The translations under genes and the position numbers were made by a program. 64,000 nt of DNA from Promethearchaeota archaeon (GTDB taxonomy: Archaea; Asgardarchaeota; Lokiarchaeia; Sigyniarchaeales; Promethearchaeaceae): assembly GCA_016933055.1 (NCBI GenBank), contig JAFGBS010000009.1:633590-697589 (forward strand), in the 5' to 3' direction. Position 1 is the stretch's first letter, and the number at the start of each line of letters is the position of its first letter. The notes under the pieces are model-generated. The model did no database searches, was not told where the DNA came from, and saw only the letters and a program-made list of their open reading frames with translations. Shown in pieces: positions 1-8,394 of this stretch.

Positions 1-254
1 TCCAAATTCCATGTAAAAGCAGAAATGAATTTGACCCCATCTCTGAACACATCATAGGTTGGATTGCTACCTACCGAATCTATTGTAACAACCCATGTTA
101 TGCTGATTTCATCTCCTGCTTGTACAGAAAAATCATCCGGATGGGTAATACTATCGAATCCTTGTGCGTGAACAATTCCAGACATACAAATAAAAAGTAC
201 TACGATATAAACTAAATACAATTTAGACTTGATTCTTTTCAAATTCGAATTCAC
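1..254 (-). CDS. Secreted or membrane-anchored protein, N-terminal part only
   Basis: The minus strand is open from a GTG at 254 down to the window edge, so about 84 residues of the N-terminus are visible. They begin with a basic stretch (NLKRIKSK), a hydrophobic core (LYLVYIVVLFICMSGIV) and an AQG-like cleavage context, which is a typical signal peptide. The mature part (SVQAGDEISITWVV) resembles the start of an immunoglobulin-like or beta-sandwich domain. GTG was chosen because it gives the full signal peptide; the internal ATG at 185 would cut through it. No clear Shine-Dalgarno is seen. Export is inferred; the function cannot be told from this fragment. Confidence 0.6.
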   Translation of the reverse strand, partial: MNSNLKRIKSKLYLVYIVVLFICMSGIVHAQGFDSITHPDDFSVQAGDEISITWVVTIDSVGSNPTYDVFRDGVKFISAFTWNL

Positions 255-414
255 TATACAATCAATATTAAAAAAAAAATAAATTCTTTTGTTTCAATTC
301 CAAACGAGTGATATTTTGCATTATCCATCTTTGGTTAATCAACATCTATTCCATCCTTTCGAGCGATTTTTTTATGCCTTCCATAGTGATTTATTAATAC
401 ATAATCCAATTGAC

Positions 415-425
415 TCTTTATAAAA
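415..425 (+). promoter_or_regulatory. Candidate TATA box for the 445 gene pair
   Basis: CTTTATAAAAA lies about 24 nt before the TTG start at 445, the spacing expected for an archaeal TATA box with a nearly leaderless transcript. A GAGG at 437-440 would also serve as a ribosome binding site if transcription began earlier. Confidence 0.4.
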
Positions 426-444
426 AAAGGAAATGTGAGGCATC

Positions 445-1863
445 TTGAATCCAAGTGTTGGGAAACTGGTATATGATGAAGAATTATACGAACCCATTCA
501 TGGGATGGGAAATATGGTCATCAATTATCATTTTGAATTGAATCCTGATCGATCAACTCTCAAAAATTTTGAAGAGTCAAGAAAAGATCTAGAGGATTTT
601 TTCGAATGGTTTGAAAAAAAACAACAAGAAATGGAAAAAAAGTATTACAGTGCTAATGGAGAAGCGAAGATTGCTGCTGCGAAAGAATTGATACGCTTTC
701 TTTTGGATGCTTATGTGAAGTGGGGGGAGATTCAAACGCCCAGTAGCGGTAAATGGAATGGATTTTATACCATTACTGCAAGGTTGAAAGCAATAAATTT
801 CAATATAGACCATTCCAGCGATTTATCCATGGTTGTTCACAAATCCTCGAATTCGAAAGGGCGGTCTAATGTAACCGGTACAGTCACCAATGGAATAAGT
901 AAAGTTGATGCAGGATCCATGTTGAAAGGAAAATTGCGATATTTGGGAGAGATGACTGGTTATATATCTGGGGGCAAATTATCCCTTATCGTCACAGAAT
1001 GCATTCAAGATTTGGATCTTAAAATTCTCGGAGGATTAGCTTCTGGAACGATGACTGCATTCAACAAAAACTCCAGGGAAGGTATATCTGGTTTAAAAAA
1101 ATACAAGTTGTTGGTTAAGGTCGGGGAAAAGCAATTACCGATGAAAATAGAACTTATAAAATGTGGTGAACAAGTCCGGCAATTTGATTTTGAAGGATAC
1201 GAAGAATTCGAATTCGATGAACTATTACGTAAATATTTCACATGGTTAGTTCATACTACTGACGAAGTTAGGACTGCACAGTTTTCCTCGTGCAGTCTTC
1301 AAGAGAAAATGGAATTAGCCATGGATATGTTTACGGAATTATTGAATTTATTGGCGAAAGGGCAATCGCTTGGAATACCTCAAGGGGTTTTGCAGGAATT
1401 GAATCTGATTACTAATACTGTGGATTCTTTGTATGATAAATGGTTTCGGATGTGGTTTATTGCGGGACGAACCTTCTGGGAAGAAAAAGTTAACTCAAGC
1501 CCATCAATTGCAAATTATAAAAGTCGTTTTTATTACTTTTTGAGCGCTGCGGAATTAAATGTAACTAGTATTGTGTCGAAACAACCTTTTCGAGATTTCA
1601 AAATCACCTTGCCCGGAGAAGCTATTGATGCGGCATTCATTGACTATTATAATATTGCTCTCCAGGATTGGCTGGAAAGAGTAACCGAGAATCCAAAGAT
1701 AGTGAGAGATGCCGTGGGGTGGGTAGTGAAATTAAGCGAATTAATATTTACCAAGGTCATATCTGAATCCGCAGGTAAACGGATAGGGTTGATTCCATTA
1801 CCTCCCACGGCATATTATCAATTATATAAAGCAGCGGGGATAAAGGGGGTAAAAGAAAGATGA
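445..1863 (+). CDS. Uncharacterised soluble protein, first of a coupled pair
   Basis: This 472-residue protein matches no family that I recognise. It starts with TTG, preceded four bases earlier by GAGG, a believable ribosome binding site. The N-terminal third (residues 40-75) is highly charged and probably helical or coiled coil (many E and K). A glycine/serine-rich middle segment follows, then a mainly helical C-terminal half with aromatic residues. There is no signal peptide or clear membrane segment, although the C-terminus has a short hydrophobic stretch. It overlaps the next gene by ATGA, so the two are probably made in equal amounts and act together. No function is proposed. Confidence 0.8.
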   Translation: MNPSVGKLVYDEELYEPIHGMGNMVINYHFELNPDRSTLKNFEESRKDLEDFFEWFEKKQQEMEKKYYSANGEAKIAAAKELIRFLLDAYVKWGEIQTPSSGKWNGFYTITARLKAINFNIDHSSDLSMVVHKSSNSKGRSNVTGTVTNGISKVDAGSMLKGKLRYLGEMTGYISGGKLSLIVTECIQDLDLKILGGLASGTMTAFNKNSREGISGLKKYKLLVKVGEKQLPMKIELIKCGEQVRQFDFEGYEEFEFDELLRKYFTWLVHTTDEVRTAQFSSCSLQEKMELAMDMFTELLNLLAKGQSLGIPQGVLQELNLITNTVDSLYDKWFRMWFIAGRTFWEEKVNSSPSIANYKSRFYYFLSAAELNVTSIVSKQPFRDFKITLPGEAIDAAFIDYYNIALQDWLERVTENPKIVRDAVGWVVKLSELIFTKVISESAGKRIGLIPLPPTAYYQLYKAAGIKGVKER

Positions 1864-3200
1864 ACCACGATCAGCGCTATCGTAAATCTACCGTAGATCA
1901 CTTACCAGAATGGAAAATCCCCCAATTTCCCGATGTTCCTTTAGCGGACACAAATTATACCACAACGGTTGAATTGGAACCTCAAGGATACACCTATAAA
2001 AACCCTATATCCCAGAAAGAAATTCTGGATACTGAAGTGAAAATAGTCAAAATGGAACTGGAAAAAAACAAATCCGTGAAGATTCGGGTTGGGATAGAAG
2101 AATCGGCTCGAATTTCTCACAGTGATGCGGTCCCTTGCGTCATGGTGATCGGTGAGGACTTTCATCCATTTGATTTTTGGGCATCCTTTTTTAGCTCAAT
2201 TGGTTTAATGGGATATCCTTTGGAATTTGCAATGGGAACGGCTAATCAACCTGCGGAAATTGCATTTACTCCACAGTGCAATAAACTCGTTCGAGTGGCA
2301 TTCTGGGTACTACGAGGTCCGTTGAAAACCGCTTCTGAAGAAAAATCTTTCGGAATGAAAGCTTCAGATGTTAATAAATTCTTGGAGATTGTGCGAAATC
2401 AACCCTTTTACCTCGCATGGCTAGGGCACAATTATGATATCCAAGAGATGCAATCAAAATGGAAGAACAATGACCAGTCTGATTGGAAAACTGCTCCTCT
2501 TAACTGTTCGATCTTACCGGGGGTTGAAGGAACTTCAAGTTATAGAAATTTGTTACCTTCTCTTTTGGAAAAGTATGGGATTAATCCCATGGCTTTATGT
2601 GGATCTAATGCAGATCAAAAACGTTGGTTAGCCATAACTGAACGCATGTCCTCACTATCGGAAACCATCAACAAAACAATCGAAATGGTAAAAACCCATG
2701 CACTAAATATAAACGAGAACCCACTGTTTAAAATCCGATTGCAGAGCTATTTGAAACATCCCTCACTTTATATTGACTTGCTAAAGAATCATCGTAAATA
2801 CATCAATTGGTCAAAAAGTGAAGTTCACGCTTCCTTTATCATGATGGAAATCGCTCAAGCAAGTTCCACGCTAGAAATATTAGAGAGTGAAGTTTCAGTT
2901 GTGTTAGCAGATTTCCTCACTCATCTCGCCGCTTTTGATGCTATAATTACTACAAAAAATGGACTGGTCACTGCATCAACCTCGAAAAACTTCCAATTGA
3001 CCCTCTGGGAGAATGATTATTGGTCTGTGCTAGAAGACGCAATGGATACTCACGAACTCGGACAGAACCTTCTTCTTATCAGCGAAGCTCAACGAGAACC
3101 TGTGCTTGAATGTGATTATGTGATGGGTGCCGTGTCCCTTCTAGACGAAAACGGTACGATCATAGGGTGGTTATTAATGAAAATAGTCATAGGGGGATGA
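1860..3200 (+). CDS. Uncharacterised protein, second of a coupled pair
   Basis: This 446-residue protein starts at the ATG of an ATGA overlap with the upstream gene, so translation is coupled. The N-terminal 80 residues look extended and polar. Residues about 95-160 form a mixed alpha/beta region (VMVIGEDFHPFDFW, FSSIGLMGYP), and the C-terminal half is helical. It ends in a hydrophobic beta-like tail (GWLLMKIVIGG). No catalytic motif, cysteine cluster or transmembrane helix stands out. I do not recognise the family; its tight pairing with the 472-residue neighbour suggests a two-subunit complex of unknown role. Confidence 0.8.
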   Translation: MNHDQRYRKSTVDHLPEWKIPQFPDVPLADTNYTTTVELEPQGYTYKNPISQKEILDTEVKIVKMELEKNKSVKIRVGIEESARISHSDAVPCVMVIGEDFHPFDFWASFFSSIGLMGYPLEFAMGTANQPAEIAFTPQCNKLVRVAFWVLRGPLKTASEEKSFGMKASDVNKFLEIVRNQPFYLAWLGHNYDIQEMQSKWKNNDQSDWKTAPLNCSILPGVEGTSSYRNLLPSLLEKYGINPMALCGSNADQKRWLAITERMSSLSETINKTIEMVKTHALNINENPLFKIRLQSYLKHPSLYIDLLKNHRKYINWSKSEVHASFIMMEIAQASSTLEILESEVSVVLADFLTHLAAFDAIITTKNGLVTASTSKNFQLTLWENDYWSVLEDAMDTHELGQNLLLISEAQREPVLECDYVMGAVSLLDENGTIIGWLLMKIVIGG

Positions 3201-3831
3201 AGTCTTTCTATTATTACTTCGAATTAGAATAAATATCTCGGAAGGCGCTATGGAATTCGCATAGCAGCTGCCTGGAATCGATTTCAATATGATACTTAAG
3301 GCCACTAGATTGCGTTTTGGTCATTACAATGATTTATGAAAATCAAGTGTATCAAGTGTCCAGATTTTAAATAGGGCGGAATCTGGGGAACATTTTTTCC
3401 CATAAGGTATAAATTGAAATAGATAAATGGACGAATTTGATACAACTGTGATCTTTATACGACAATTTTTGTGCCATTTTGATTCAAAAATTGGATTCCT
3501 ACTCAATTCGATTATTTTTAAAGAAATTGTGATAACAATAAATAAGTTCTTTACAGCCCTATAACTAATAATTAGCAGGGAATATGGGATAGTATTTGAT
3601 AAATTTATATGAAAAAAATACACGCACCAAAAAAATTGGGCTCAGATTTACGAGACTCCTTAACATTCCTAATTTTAATGTACAATGATGTAATTGTTAT
3701 ATCTACATATCTAAATTAGATTTCAAATCAATAACGACACAAGTACTACTAACAGGTAAATTTAGGAAAACATGAATTCCCACTGAGAAGAATAATTGGA
3801 AAAAATCTTAAAAAAATATAATGAACATGTA
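3201..3831. other. Intergenic stretch without a convincing gene
   Basis: This stretch of about 630 bases is very AT-rich. It has only short open frames with poor composition and no start signals. A short hairpin (GCTATG at 3247-3252 pairing with CATAGC at 3260-3265) lies 47 bases after the preceding stop, but it lacks a following T-run. With the truncated epimerase fragment next to it, the stretch looks like decayed sequence. Confidence 0.5.
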
Positions 3832-4017
3832 ATGAAAATACTAGTAACAGGGAGTTCTGGATTTTTAGGGCATGCGATCAGAATCCATCTGGCCAATATC
3901 GGTCATGAAACATATGGGACCACTCGATCTCGACCACCTATGGACGAGCGGGAATTTCGGTTCGATGTTATCAAAGATTCTTGTGAAAAGACTTTTAAAA
4001 ATATAAATTTTGAGTAA
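3832..4017 (+). pseudogene. Truncated NAD-dependent epimerase/dehydratase (N-terminal fragment)
   Basis: The 61 residues from ATG 3832 begin MKILVTGSSGFLGHAI, the first beta strand and GxxGxxG nucleotide loop of the extended short-chain dehydrogenase (sugar-nucleotide epimerase) family. The family is normally about 300 residues, but here the frame stops at 4015-4017, before the catalytic YxxxK and substrate-binding parts. Nothing downstream continues the family in any frame that I can see. It is best read as a gene remnant. A full-length member of the same superfamily lies at 27063-28028, but the two need not be related by duplication. Confidence 0.65.
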
Positions 4018-4092
4018 TCACAAGTACACGCAGAAAGAGGGACAAAAACTGCGATTTTTAATTTTTCTTCACTCATTATTACTCATTTCAAC

Positions 4093-4549
4093 TTAAGTTT
4101 TTGATTTATCGCTTTTTAGAACTGCTTCAACTATTAAATGCTTTACCATATCAATTTGAGTAGGTGTTATATATTCAAATATCAATTTTGATGAATTCGT
4201 AGGGATATCCTTTGCCAGTGAAAATTTTTTAATACTAAGATCTCCCACAACATTTATGGGAACTGGTTTAAATCCTGCTTGTTCAATTAATTTCTTAGAG
4301 CATGATAAAGGGCATCCATCAACAGTGATAATCTGCTTGGATGCTTTAGTCTTTGATATCACATTTGGTGATTTTAAAGGGATTGCAGCAAGACAGCCAA
4401 TTCCTGCTTTCTTCAGACCAAGAATTTTTATTACTTCTAGTGCCCCCATCAGCTAACAAACCAGTATTTGACATACATCCAAAACAAGAAAATTCAATAT
4501 TTTCTGAAATATCTATTCCTGGTTGGATATTATTTTCTTCTTTTTTCAT
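4093..4549 (-). pseudogene. DGC-family putative zinc-binding protein, frameshifted
   Basis: Two overlapping minus-strand frames together make one DGC-domain protein (PF08859). The first gives MKKEENN... FSCFGCMSNTGLLADG; the second continues GALEVIKILGLKKAGIGCLAA ... ITVDGCPLSCSKK. The four family cysteines (CFGC, GIGC, DGCPLSC region) are all present once the frames are joined. The break falls in a run of five G (minus strand; C-run at 4443-4447), where removing one base restores a continuous product of about 150 residues. The start overlaps the stop of the upstream thioredoxin-like gene by ATGA, so it was the last gene of the permease operon. A homopolymer sequencing error is as likely as a real mutation. 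Confidence 0.75.
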
Positions 4550-4845
4550 TTGACCGATAACTCCTTTTTGGGAAAATTTGCTTCTAAAAAACGTCGAAGT
4601 TCCAAAAATGATGAAAAAATTAATGGTTTATCTCGATTAGGGGGATCAAGGATTACTACTGAATTATTAAAAAGACGATAGGATTGTGCTTCTTCTCCCT
4701 GAATGTCTTTGACTTCGACATCAATTTTTTCACTATAGGGGATAAATTCAGCAAATATCCTGTCCATGAATCGAGTGTAACTACATCCACAAGTTGAAAT
4801 CGGAACAAAAACCAAAACTTTCAGTTTTTTATCTTCTTCAGTCAT
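4546..4845 (-). CDS. Small thioredoxin-fold protein with a CGC motif
   Basis: This 99-residue protein has a beta-alpha start (LKVLVFVPISTCGCSYTRFMD) followed by beta/alpha elements (VEVKDIQGEEAQ, SVVILDPPNRDKPL), consistent with a minimal thioredoxin fold. The usual CxxC is replaced by CGC at the start of helix 1, so the redox pair, if active, would be C-x-C. It sits between the DUF318 permease and the DGC protein, with an ATGA overlap to the latter. Such permease/thioredoxin/DGC/ArsR sets recur in anaerobic archaea and bacteria. It may handle thiols, metal or metalloid for the permease; the substrate is unknown. Confidence 0.75.
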   Translation of the reverse strand: MTEEDKKLKVLVFVPISTCGCSYTRFMDRIFAEFIPYSEKIDVEVKDIQGEEAQSYRLFNNSVVILDPPNRDKPLIFSSFLELRRFLEANFPKKELSVK

Positions 4846-4863
4846 TTTATATCACAAAAAAAA

Positions 4864-5970
4864 TTATAAAGGTATTTTATAGATTAGAGCGTATACAACT
4901 GCAGAGAGAATACTTATAACAAAAGATACTATGCTATACAATAATACTCCCTTCCATTTGAAATATTTCGAGTTAGGAACCATAGATACAAAATCATAAG
5001 GTTGTCCCATCATAAAGGAGAGAGCAGTCGCATTATCCATTCCCTTTAATATAAAAGATCTTGTCATCACAATTTCAACTAAAGTTGGAGTATAAAGTGG
5101 TCCTCCCAGGAGTGCTGCAATCACAATACCTACAAATCCCGTGAAATAAGTAGTAATCCATTCATCTGGAATATATGCTATCAAGAAACTTACAGCAACA
5201 AGCCCTAAAAGCAATCTTGGTAATATATTCTTCATAATATCCAAAGTGAATTTGTAAGCGGTTTCCACACGATCATGGATCGTTTTTTTGACTTCAAATC
5301 GCTTAACTTGACCAGTTGTTGCATATTGCTTATCGTACTGGTTTCTTAATTCTCTAGAAACTCTTAATCGATCGAATAATATTCCACTTAATACCGCTGC
5401 TACAAATGACCAAGCTAATCTCCATAATCCAAGATTCCATCCGATATATTCTCCCGTCATTAAAATAGTTATGAAGTTTGCAGCGGGTGCCATAAGGAAA
5501 AACGTCATTGCTACACCTAAGCTTGCACCTGAGGCCAAAATACCCACATAAACAGGAATTACTGAACAACTACATGTAACAAAAATGGGAGCTAACAATG
5601 CAGCTAAGAGGTAATGATAAAATTTCCCACCACCCAACCATTTTCTTATGGAAGTTGTAGGAACAAATTCATAAATCACTCCTGAAAGCATGAATGCAAG
5701 TAACAATGAATTCCATGCATGTTTTATATAATTGATAATATATACATAGGGAATTATGTACCATTCATATGCTGCATAATCTATAGATTCAGTTGGAGGT
5801 GTAGTGAATAAGAGTTTTATTTTGGAATAAATGAAATATCCAACCAGTGCTGCTAAAACTATAAAATAAAATATAGTGTATAGTTTTTTTCTTCGTTCAG
5901 CATTAAAATAATTCAAAAATCGTTTTTTTAGACTTATTCGTCTTTCATGCATAGTATCTGATACGGCCAT
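4864..5970 (-). CDS. Predicted permease, DUF318/ArsP-like (PF03773)
   Basis: This 368-residue integral membrane protein has about eight transmembrane helices, with a cytoplasmic loop near residues 195-230. It carries the family's conserved CSCSVIPVYVG segment and the MAPAANFITI motif, and a second repeat with GGPLYTPTLVEI. PF03773 members include ArsP, which exports trivalent organoarsenicals, but most are uncharacterised. The start at 5970 is supported by GGAG eight bases upstream. It is the central gene of an operon with two thioredoxin-fold proteins and a DGC protein, opposite an ArsR regulator, which points to metal, metalloid or thiol-linked export. The substrate is inferred only. Confidence 0.88.
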   Translation of the reverse strand: MAVSDTMHERRISLKKRFLNYFNAERRKKLYTIFYFIVLAALVGYFIYSKIKLLFTTPPTESIDYAAYEWYIIPYVYIINYIKHAWNSLLLAFMLSGVIYEFVPTTSIRKWLGGGKFYHYLLAALLAPIFVTCSCSVIPVYVGILASGASLGVAMTFFLMAPAANFITILMTGEYIGWNLGLWRLAWSFVAAVLSGILFDRLRVSRELRNQYDKQYATTGQVKRFEVKKTIHDRVETAYKFTLDIMKNILPRLLLGLVAVSFLIAYIPDEWITTYFTGFVGIVIAALLGGPLYTPTLVEIVMTRSFILKGMDNATALSFMMGQPYDFVSMVPNSKYFKWKGVLLYSIVSFVISILSAVVYALIYKIPL

Positions 5971-5983
5971 GGAATTGTCTCCT

Positions 5984-6256
5984 CTATTTAAGAAAATGCT
6001 CTAATATTTTTTCTACAATGCTCTCAGTGGGAATACTACCCTCATGTACTATTGTATCTTGAATTATGATACATGGTGGTAACATAGGTCCGTATTTACT
6101 AATTGATTCAGGTCGTGAGATGTTAATATGGTCAAAATCTATATGGACATCGGGAAACTTTTTTTCCACTACTTTTTTTACAACATCTCTAGTTTTACTA
6201 CAATTTATACAATAGGTGTCTAATCCACCACCAATTATAATTGTCAACTCTTTCAT
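5984..6256 (-). CDS. Small thioredoxin/glutaredoxin-like protein
   Basis: This 90-residue protein keeps a redox-type CxxC in CINCSKTRDVV after the first beta strand (LTIIIGGGLDTY). A PPCIIIQDTIVHEG segment supplies the cis-proline and the last two strands of a thioredoxin fold. The length fits the redox-active-disulfide/thioredoxin-like small proteins that accompany PF03773 permeases. It is the first gene of the minus-strand operon and ends 13 bases before the permease start. It probably relays electrons or binds the exported species. The ArsR operator lies about 57 bases upstream. Confidence 0.8.
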   Translation of the reverse strand: MKELTIIIGGGLDTYCINCSKTRDVVKKVVEKKFPDVHIDFDHINISRPESISKYGPMLPPCIIIQDTIVHEGSIPTESIVEKILEHFLK

Positions 6257-6312
6257 CGTTTACAATCTCGTTAGGTTTTAAAAATATCACTCATACGATA
6301 TTTTTTAACCTA

Positions 6313-6349
6313 TTTAAATTTTTTTCAAATTGATTTGAAAAAATTTAAA
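6313..6349. promoter_or_regulatory. Long palindromic operator between permease operon and arsR
   Basis: The arms TTTAAATTTTTTTCAAAT and ATTTGAAAAAATTTAAA flank a central TG. They are perfectly complementary except for one extra T. The core TTCAAAT-N2-ATTTGAA resembles ArsR/SmtB operators. The site lies 23 bases before the arsR start and includes a TTTAAA that could be the TATA element, so binding would block both divergent promoters. Confidence 0.65.
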
Positions 6350-6372
6350 AAAATCATTTCATATTCAATACT

Positions 6373-6729
6373 ATGAGTTCACAGAAAGTTGAGAATTGGT
6401 TAAAAAATACAGACAGTGAAAATTCTGTTGAAGGCTATTTATTTGATCTAAATAATAAATTGAAGACTATTCAAAATACTGCAGAATTTGCAGATGATCT
6501 AAAGAAATATACTGCACTAGGAAACAGCATTCGTTTATCGATATATAAAATTCTTCAACAACAGAATTTGTGTACCTGCGTGTTAGCAGAACTGTTTGAT
6601 ATAAAAGAAGGAACGATATCTCATCATCTGAAAATATTAGAAAACGCAGGATTAATTTTTGGATTAAAAAGGGGATTCTACACTGTCTATCACACAAAAA
6701 AAAACATTATTGAGGCTTTAGACAGATAA
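6373..6729 (+). CDS. ArsR/SmtB-family metal-sensing repressor
   Basis: This 118-residue winged-helix regulator has its helix-turn-helix around residues 68-95 (VLAELFDIKEGTISHHLKILENAG) and a wing (LKRGFYTVYH). It keeps an ArsR-type metal site just before the recognition helix, QNLCTCVLAE, with the cysteine pair spaced as in ELCVC-type sensors. The N-terminal 40 residues form an extra helical arm. It is transcribed divergently from the permease operon across a long palindrome, so it very likely represses that operon and itself until an effector binds the cysteines. The effector (As, Sb, Cd, Zn or other) cannot be read from sequence. Confidence 0.88.
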   Translation: MSSQKVENWLKNTDSENSVEGYLFDLNNKLKTIQNTAEFADDLKKYTALGNSIRLSIYKILQQQNLCTCVLAELFDIKEGTISHHLKILENAGLIFGLKRGFYTVYHTKKNIIEALDR

Positions 6730-6747
6730 AAAAAGAGGTGAAAACTG

Positions 6748-8379
6748 CTGTCATATGGAAGATTTACAATTAGAGAACCGACAAATGAACGTGTTTTAGA
6801 GTATATTCCGAAATCATGGGAGCGAATTACTCTGAAACGTGAATTGGAAATCTTAAAGAAAAAACCCATAAATTTACCTTTAATTATTGGTGGTGAAGAA
6901 ATCACAACAGAAACACAGATTGAAATTCGTTCTCCTCATGATCATTCATTAATATTAGGGAATGCGTCCCAAGCAACAAAAAAACATGTTTCTGACGCAA
7001 TTAAATCCGCTCTATCAACTAAATTAGAATGGATGGAATATTCATGGGATGAAAGAGCTGCAATATTTCTAAAAGCAGCGGAGTTACTAGCGGGGTCATA
7101 TCGAATAAAAATGAATGCTGCAACGATGCTTAATCTAAGCAAGAACCCTCATCAAGCAGAAATCGATAGTGCTTGTGAACTAATTGATTTTCTACGCTTT
7201 AATACATATTTTATGTATAAAATCTATGGAGAGCAACCTAATAGTCCTAAATCGCAATTCAACCGATTGGAATATCGTCCATTAGATGGTTTTGTCTTTG
7301 CAGTTACCCCCTTTAATTTTGTTTCCATAATGGGTAATCTACCCTCGGCTCCCGCAATCATGGGAAATGTAGTTTTATGGAAACCGGCTTCCAGTGTTAT
7401 TTATGTTGCTTACAAGCTTATGAAATTATTCCAAGAAGCAGGACTCCCTGATGGAGTGATCAATTTCATTCCAGGAAGGGGTTCTATTGTAGGAGATACG
7501 ATATTAGAAAATCCGAATTTGGGGGGAATTCATTTCACAGGAAGTACAGAAACATTTGACCATTTATGGCAAAAAGTAGGCGAGAATATAAAAAATTATA
7601 ACCAATATCCAAGATTGGTTGGTGAAACTGGGGGAAAAGATTTTATCATCATGCATAGGTCCGCAGATATAAAATCAACTGTAACCGCGATCATTCAAGG
7701 TGGTTTTGAATATCAAGGTCAAAAATGTTCTGCGGTTTCACGGGTTTACATTCCAAAAAGTGACTGGAAGGAAGTAAGAGATAAACTAGTGAACTCTCTT
7801 AAAGATATAAAAATCGGACCTCCAGATGAGTTCTCAAATTTCATCAACGCAGTAATTGATAGAAAATCATTTTTAAAGATTCAAGAGTATCTTGAAATTA
7901 CAAGACAATCAGTGGATGCACAGATAGTATTTGGAGGAAACACTGACGATAGCAAAGGATATTTCATTGAACCGACCATTATTTTGAGTAAAGAACCGGA
8001 TTTTAAGACCATGGTCGATGAGATTTTTGGACCTATAGTAACAATTTATCTCTATGAAGATAATAAATTTGAGGAAACCTTACGCTTAATAGACAACACA
8101 TCGAAATATGCTCTCACAGGATCAGTTTTTGCATCAGATCGAAAGGCAATTGCGGATGCAACAAAGATTTTGCGATATTCTGCAGGTAATTTTTATATAA
8201 ATAGCAAACCGACTGGAGCGGCAGTCAACATGCAACCATTTGGGGGATCTCGTAAGAGCGGTACAAATGACAAGGCCGGTAGTTTTCTAAATTTACTCCG
8301 ATGGGTATCTACGAGAACCATTAAGGAAGAATTCCTACCCCCACAAGACTATTCTTATCCTTTCTTAACTAGGGATTAA
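6748..8379 (+). CDS. 1-pyrroline-5-carboxylate dehydrogenase (ALDH4A1-like)
   Basis: An aldehyde dehydrogenase that oxidises glutamate semialdehyde/P5C to glutamate with NAD in proline or arginine breakdown. Diagnostic features are the ISPFNF-like VTPFNFVSIMGN, HFTGSTETF, the general base Glu in LVGETGGKDF, the nucleophile Cys in GQKCSAVSRVY and the C-terminal QPFGGSRKSGTNDKAG. The coding sequence clearly continues upstream of the first usual start (TTG 6844): the in-frame residues REPTNERVLEY and PKSWER match the family N-terminus (human NEPVLAF...GSPER). The only start candidates there are CTG at 6745 or 6748, after GAGGTGA at 6735-6741; 6748 has the best spacing. It begins 18 bases after arsR and may share its transcript. 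Confidence 0.88.
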   Translation: MSYGRFTIREPTNERVLEYIPKSWERITLKRELEILKKKPINLPLIIGGEEITTETQIEIRSPHDHSLILGNASQATKKHVSDAIKSALSTKLEWMEYSWDERAAIFLKAAELLAGSYRIKMNAATMLNLSKNPHQAEIDSACELIDFLRFNTYFMYKIYGEQPNSPKSQFNRLEYRPLDGFVFAVTPFNFVSIMGNLPSAPAIMGNVVLWKPASSVIYVAYKLMKLFQEAGLPDGVINFIPGRGSIVGDTILENPNLGGIHFTGSTETFDHLWQKVGENIKNYNQYPRLVGETGGKDFIIMHRSADIKSTVTAIIQGGFEYQGQKCSAVSRVYIPKSDWKEVRDKLVNSLKDIKIGPPDEFSNFINAVIDRKSFLKIQEYLEITRQSVDAQIVFGGNTDDSKGYFIEPTIILSKEPDFKTMVDEIFGPIVTIYLYEDNKFEETLRLIDNTSKYALTGSVFASDRKAIADATKILRYSAGNFYINSKPTGAAVNMQPFGGSRKSGTNDKAGSFLNLLRWVSTRTIKEEFLPPQDYSYPFLTRD

Positions 8380-8394
8380 ATCCCCGATTTTTAG

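Noticed and set aside
3247..3265. GCTATG-N7-CATAGC hairpin after the unknown gene pair
   Set aside because: Only six base pairs and no T-tract; likely chance.
3324..3623. 99-codon minus-strand frame in the spacer
   Set aside because: Composition is dominated by I, S, N and F from AT-rich DNA, with no start signal and no recognisable family.
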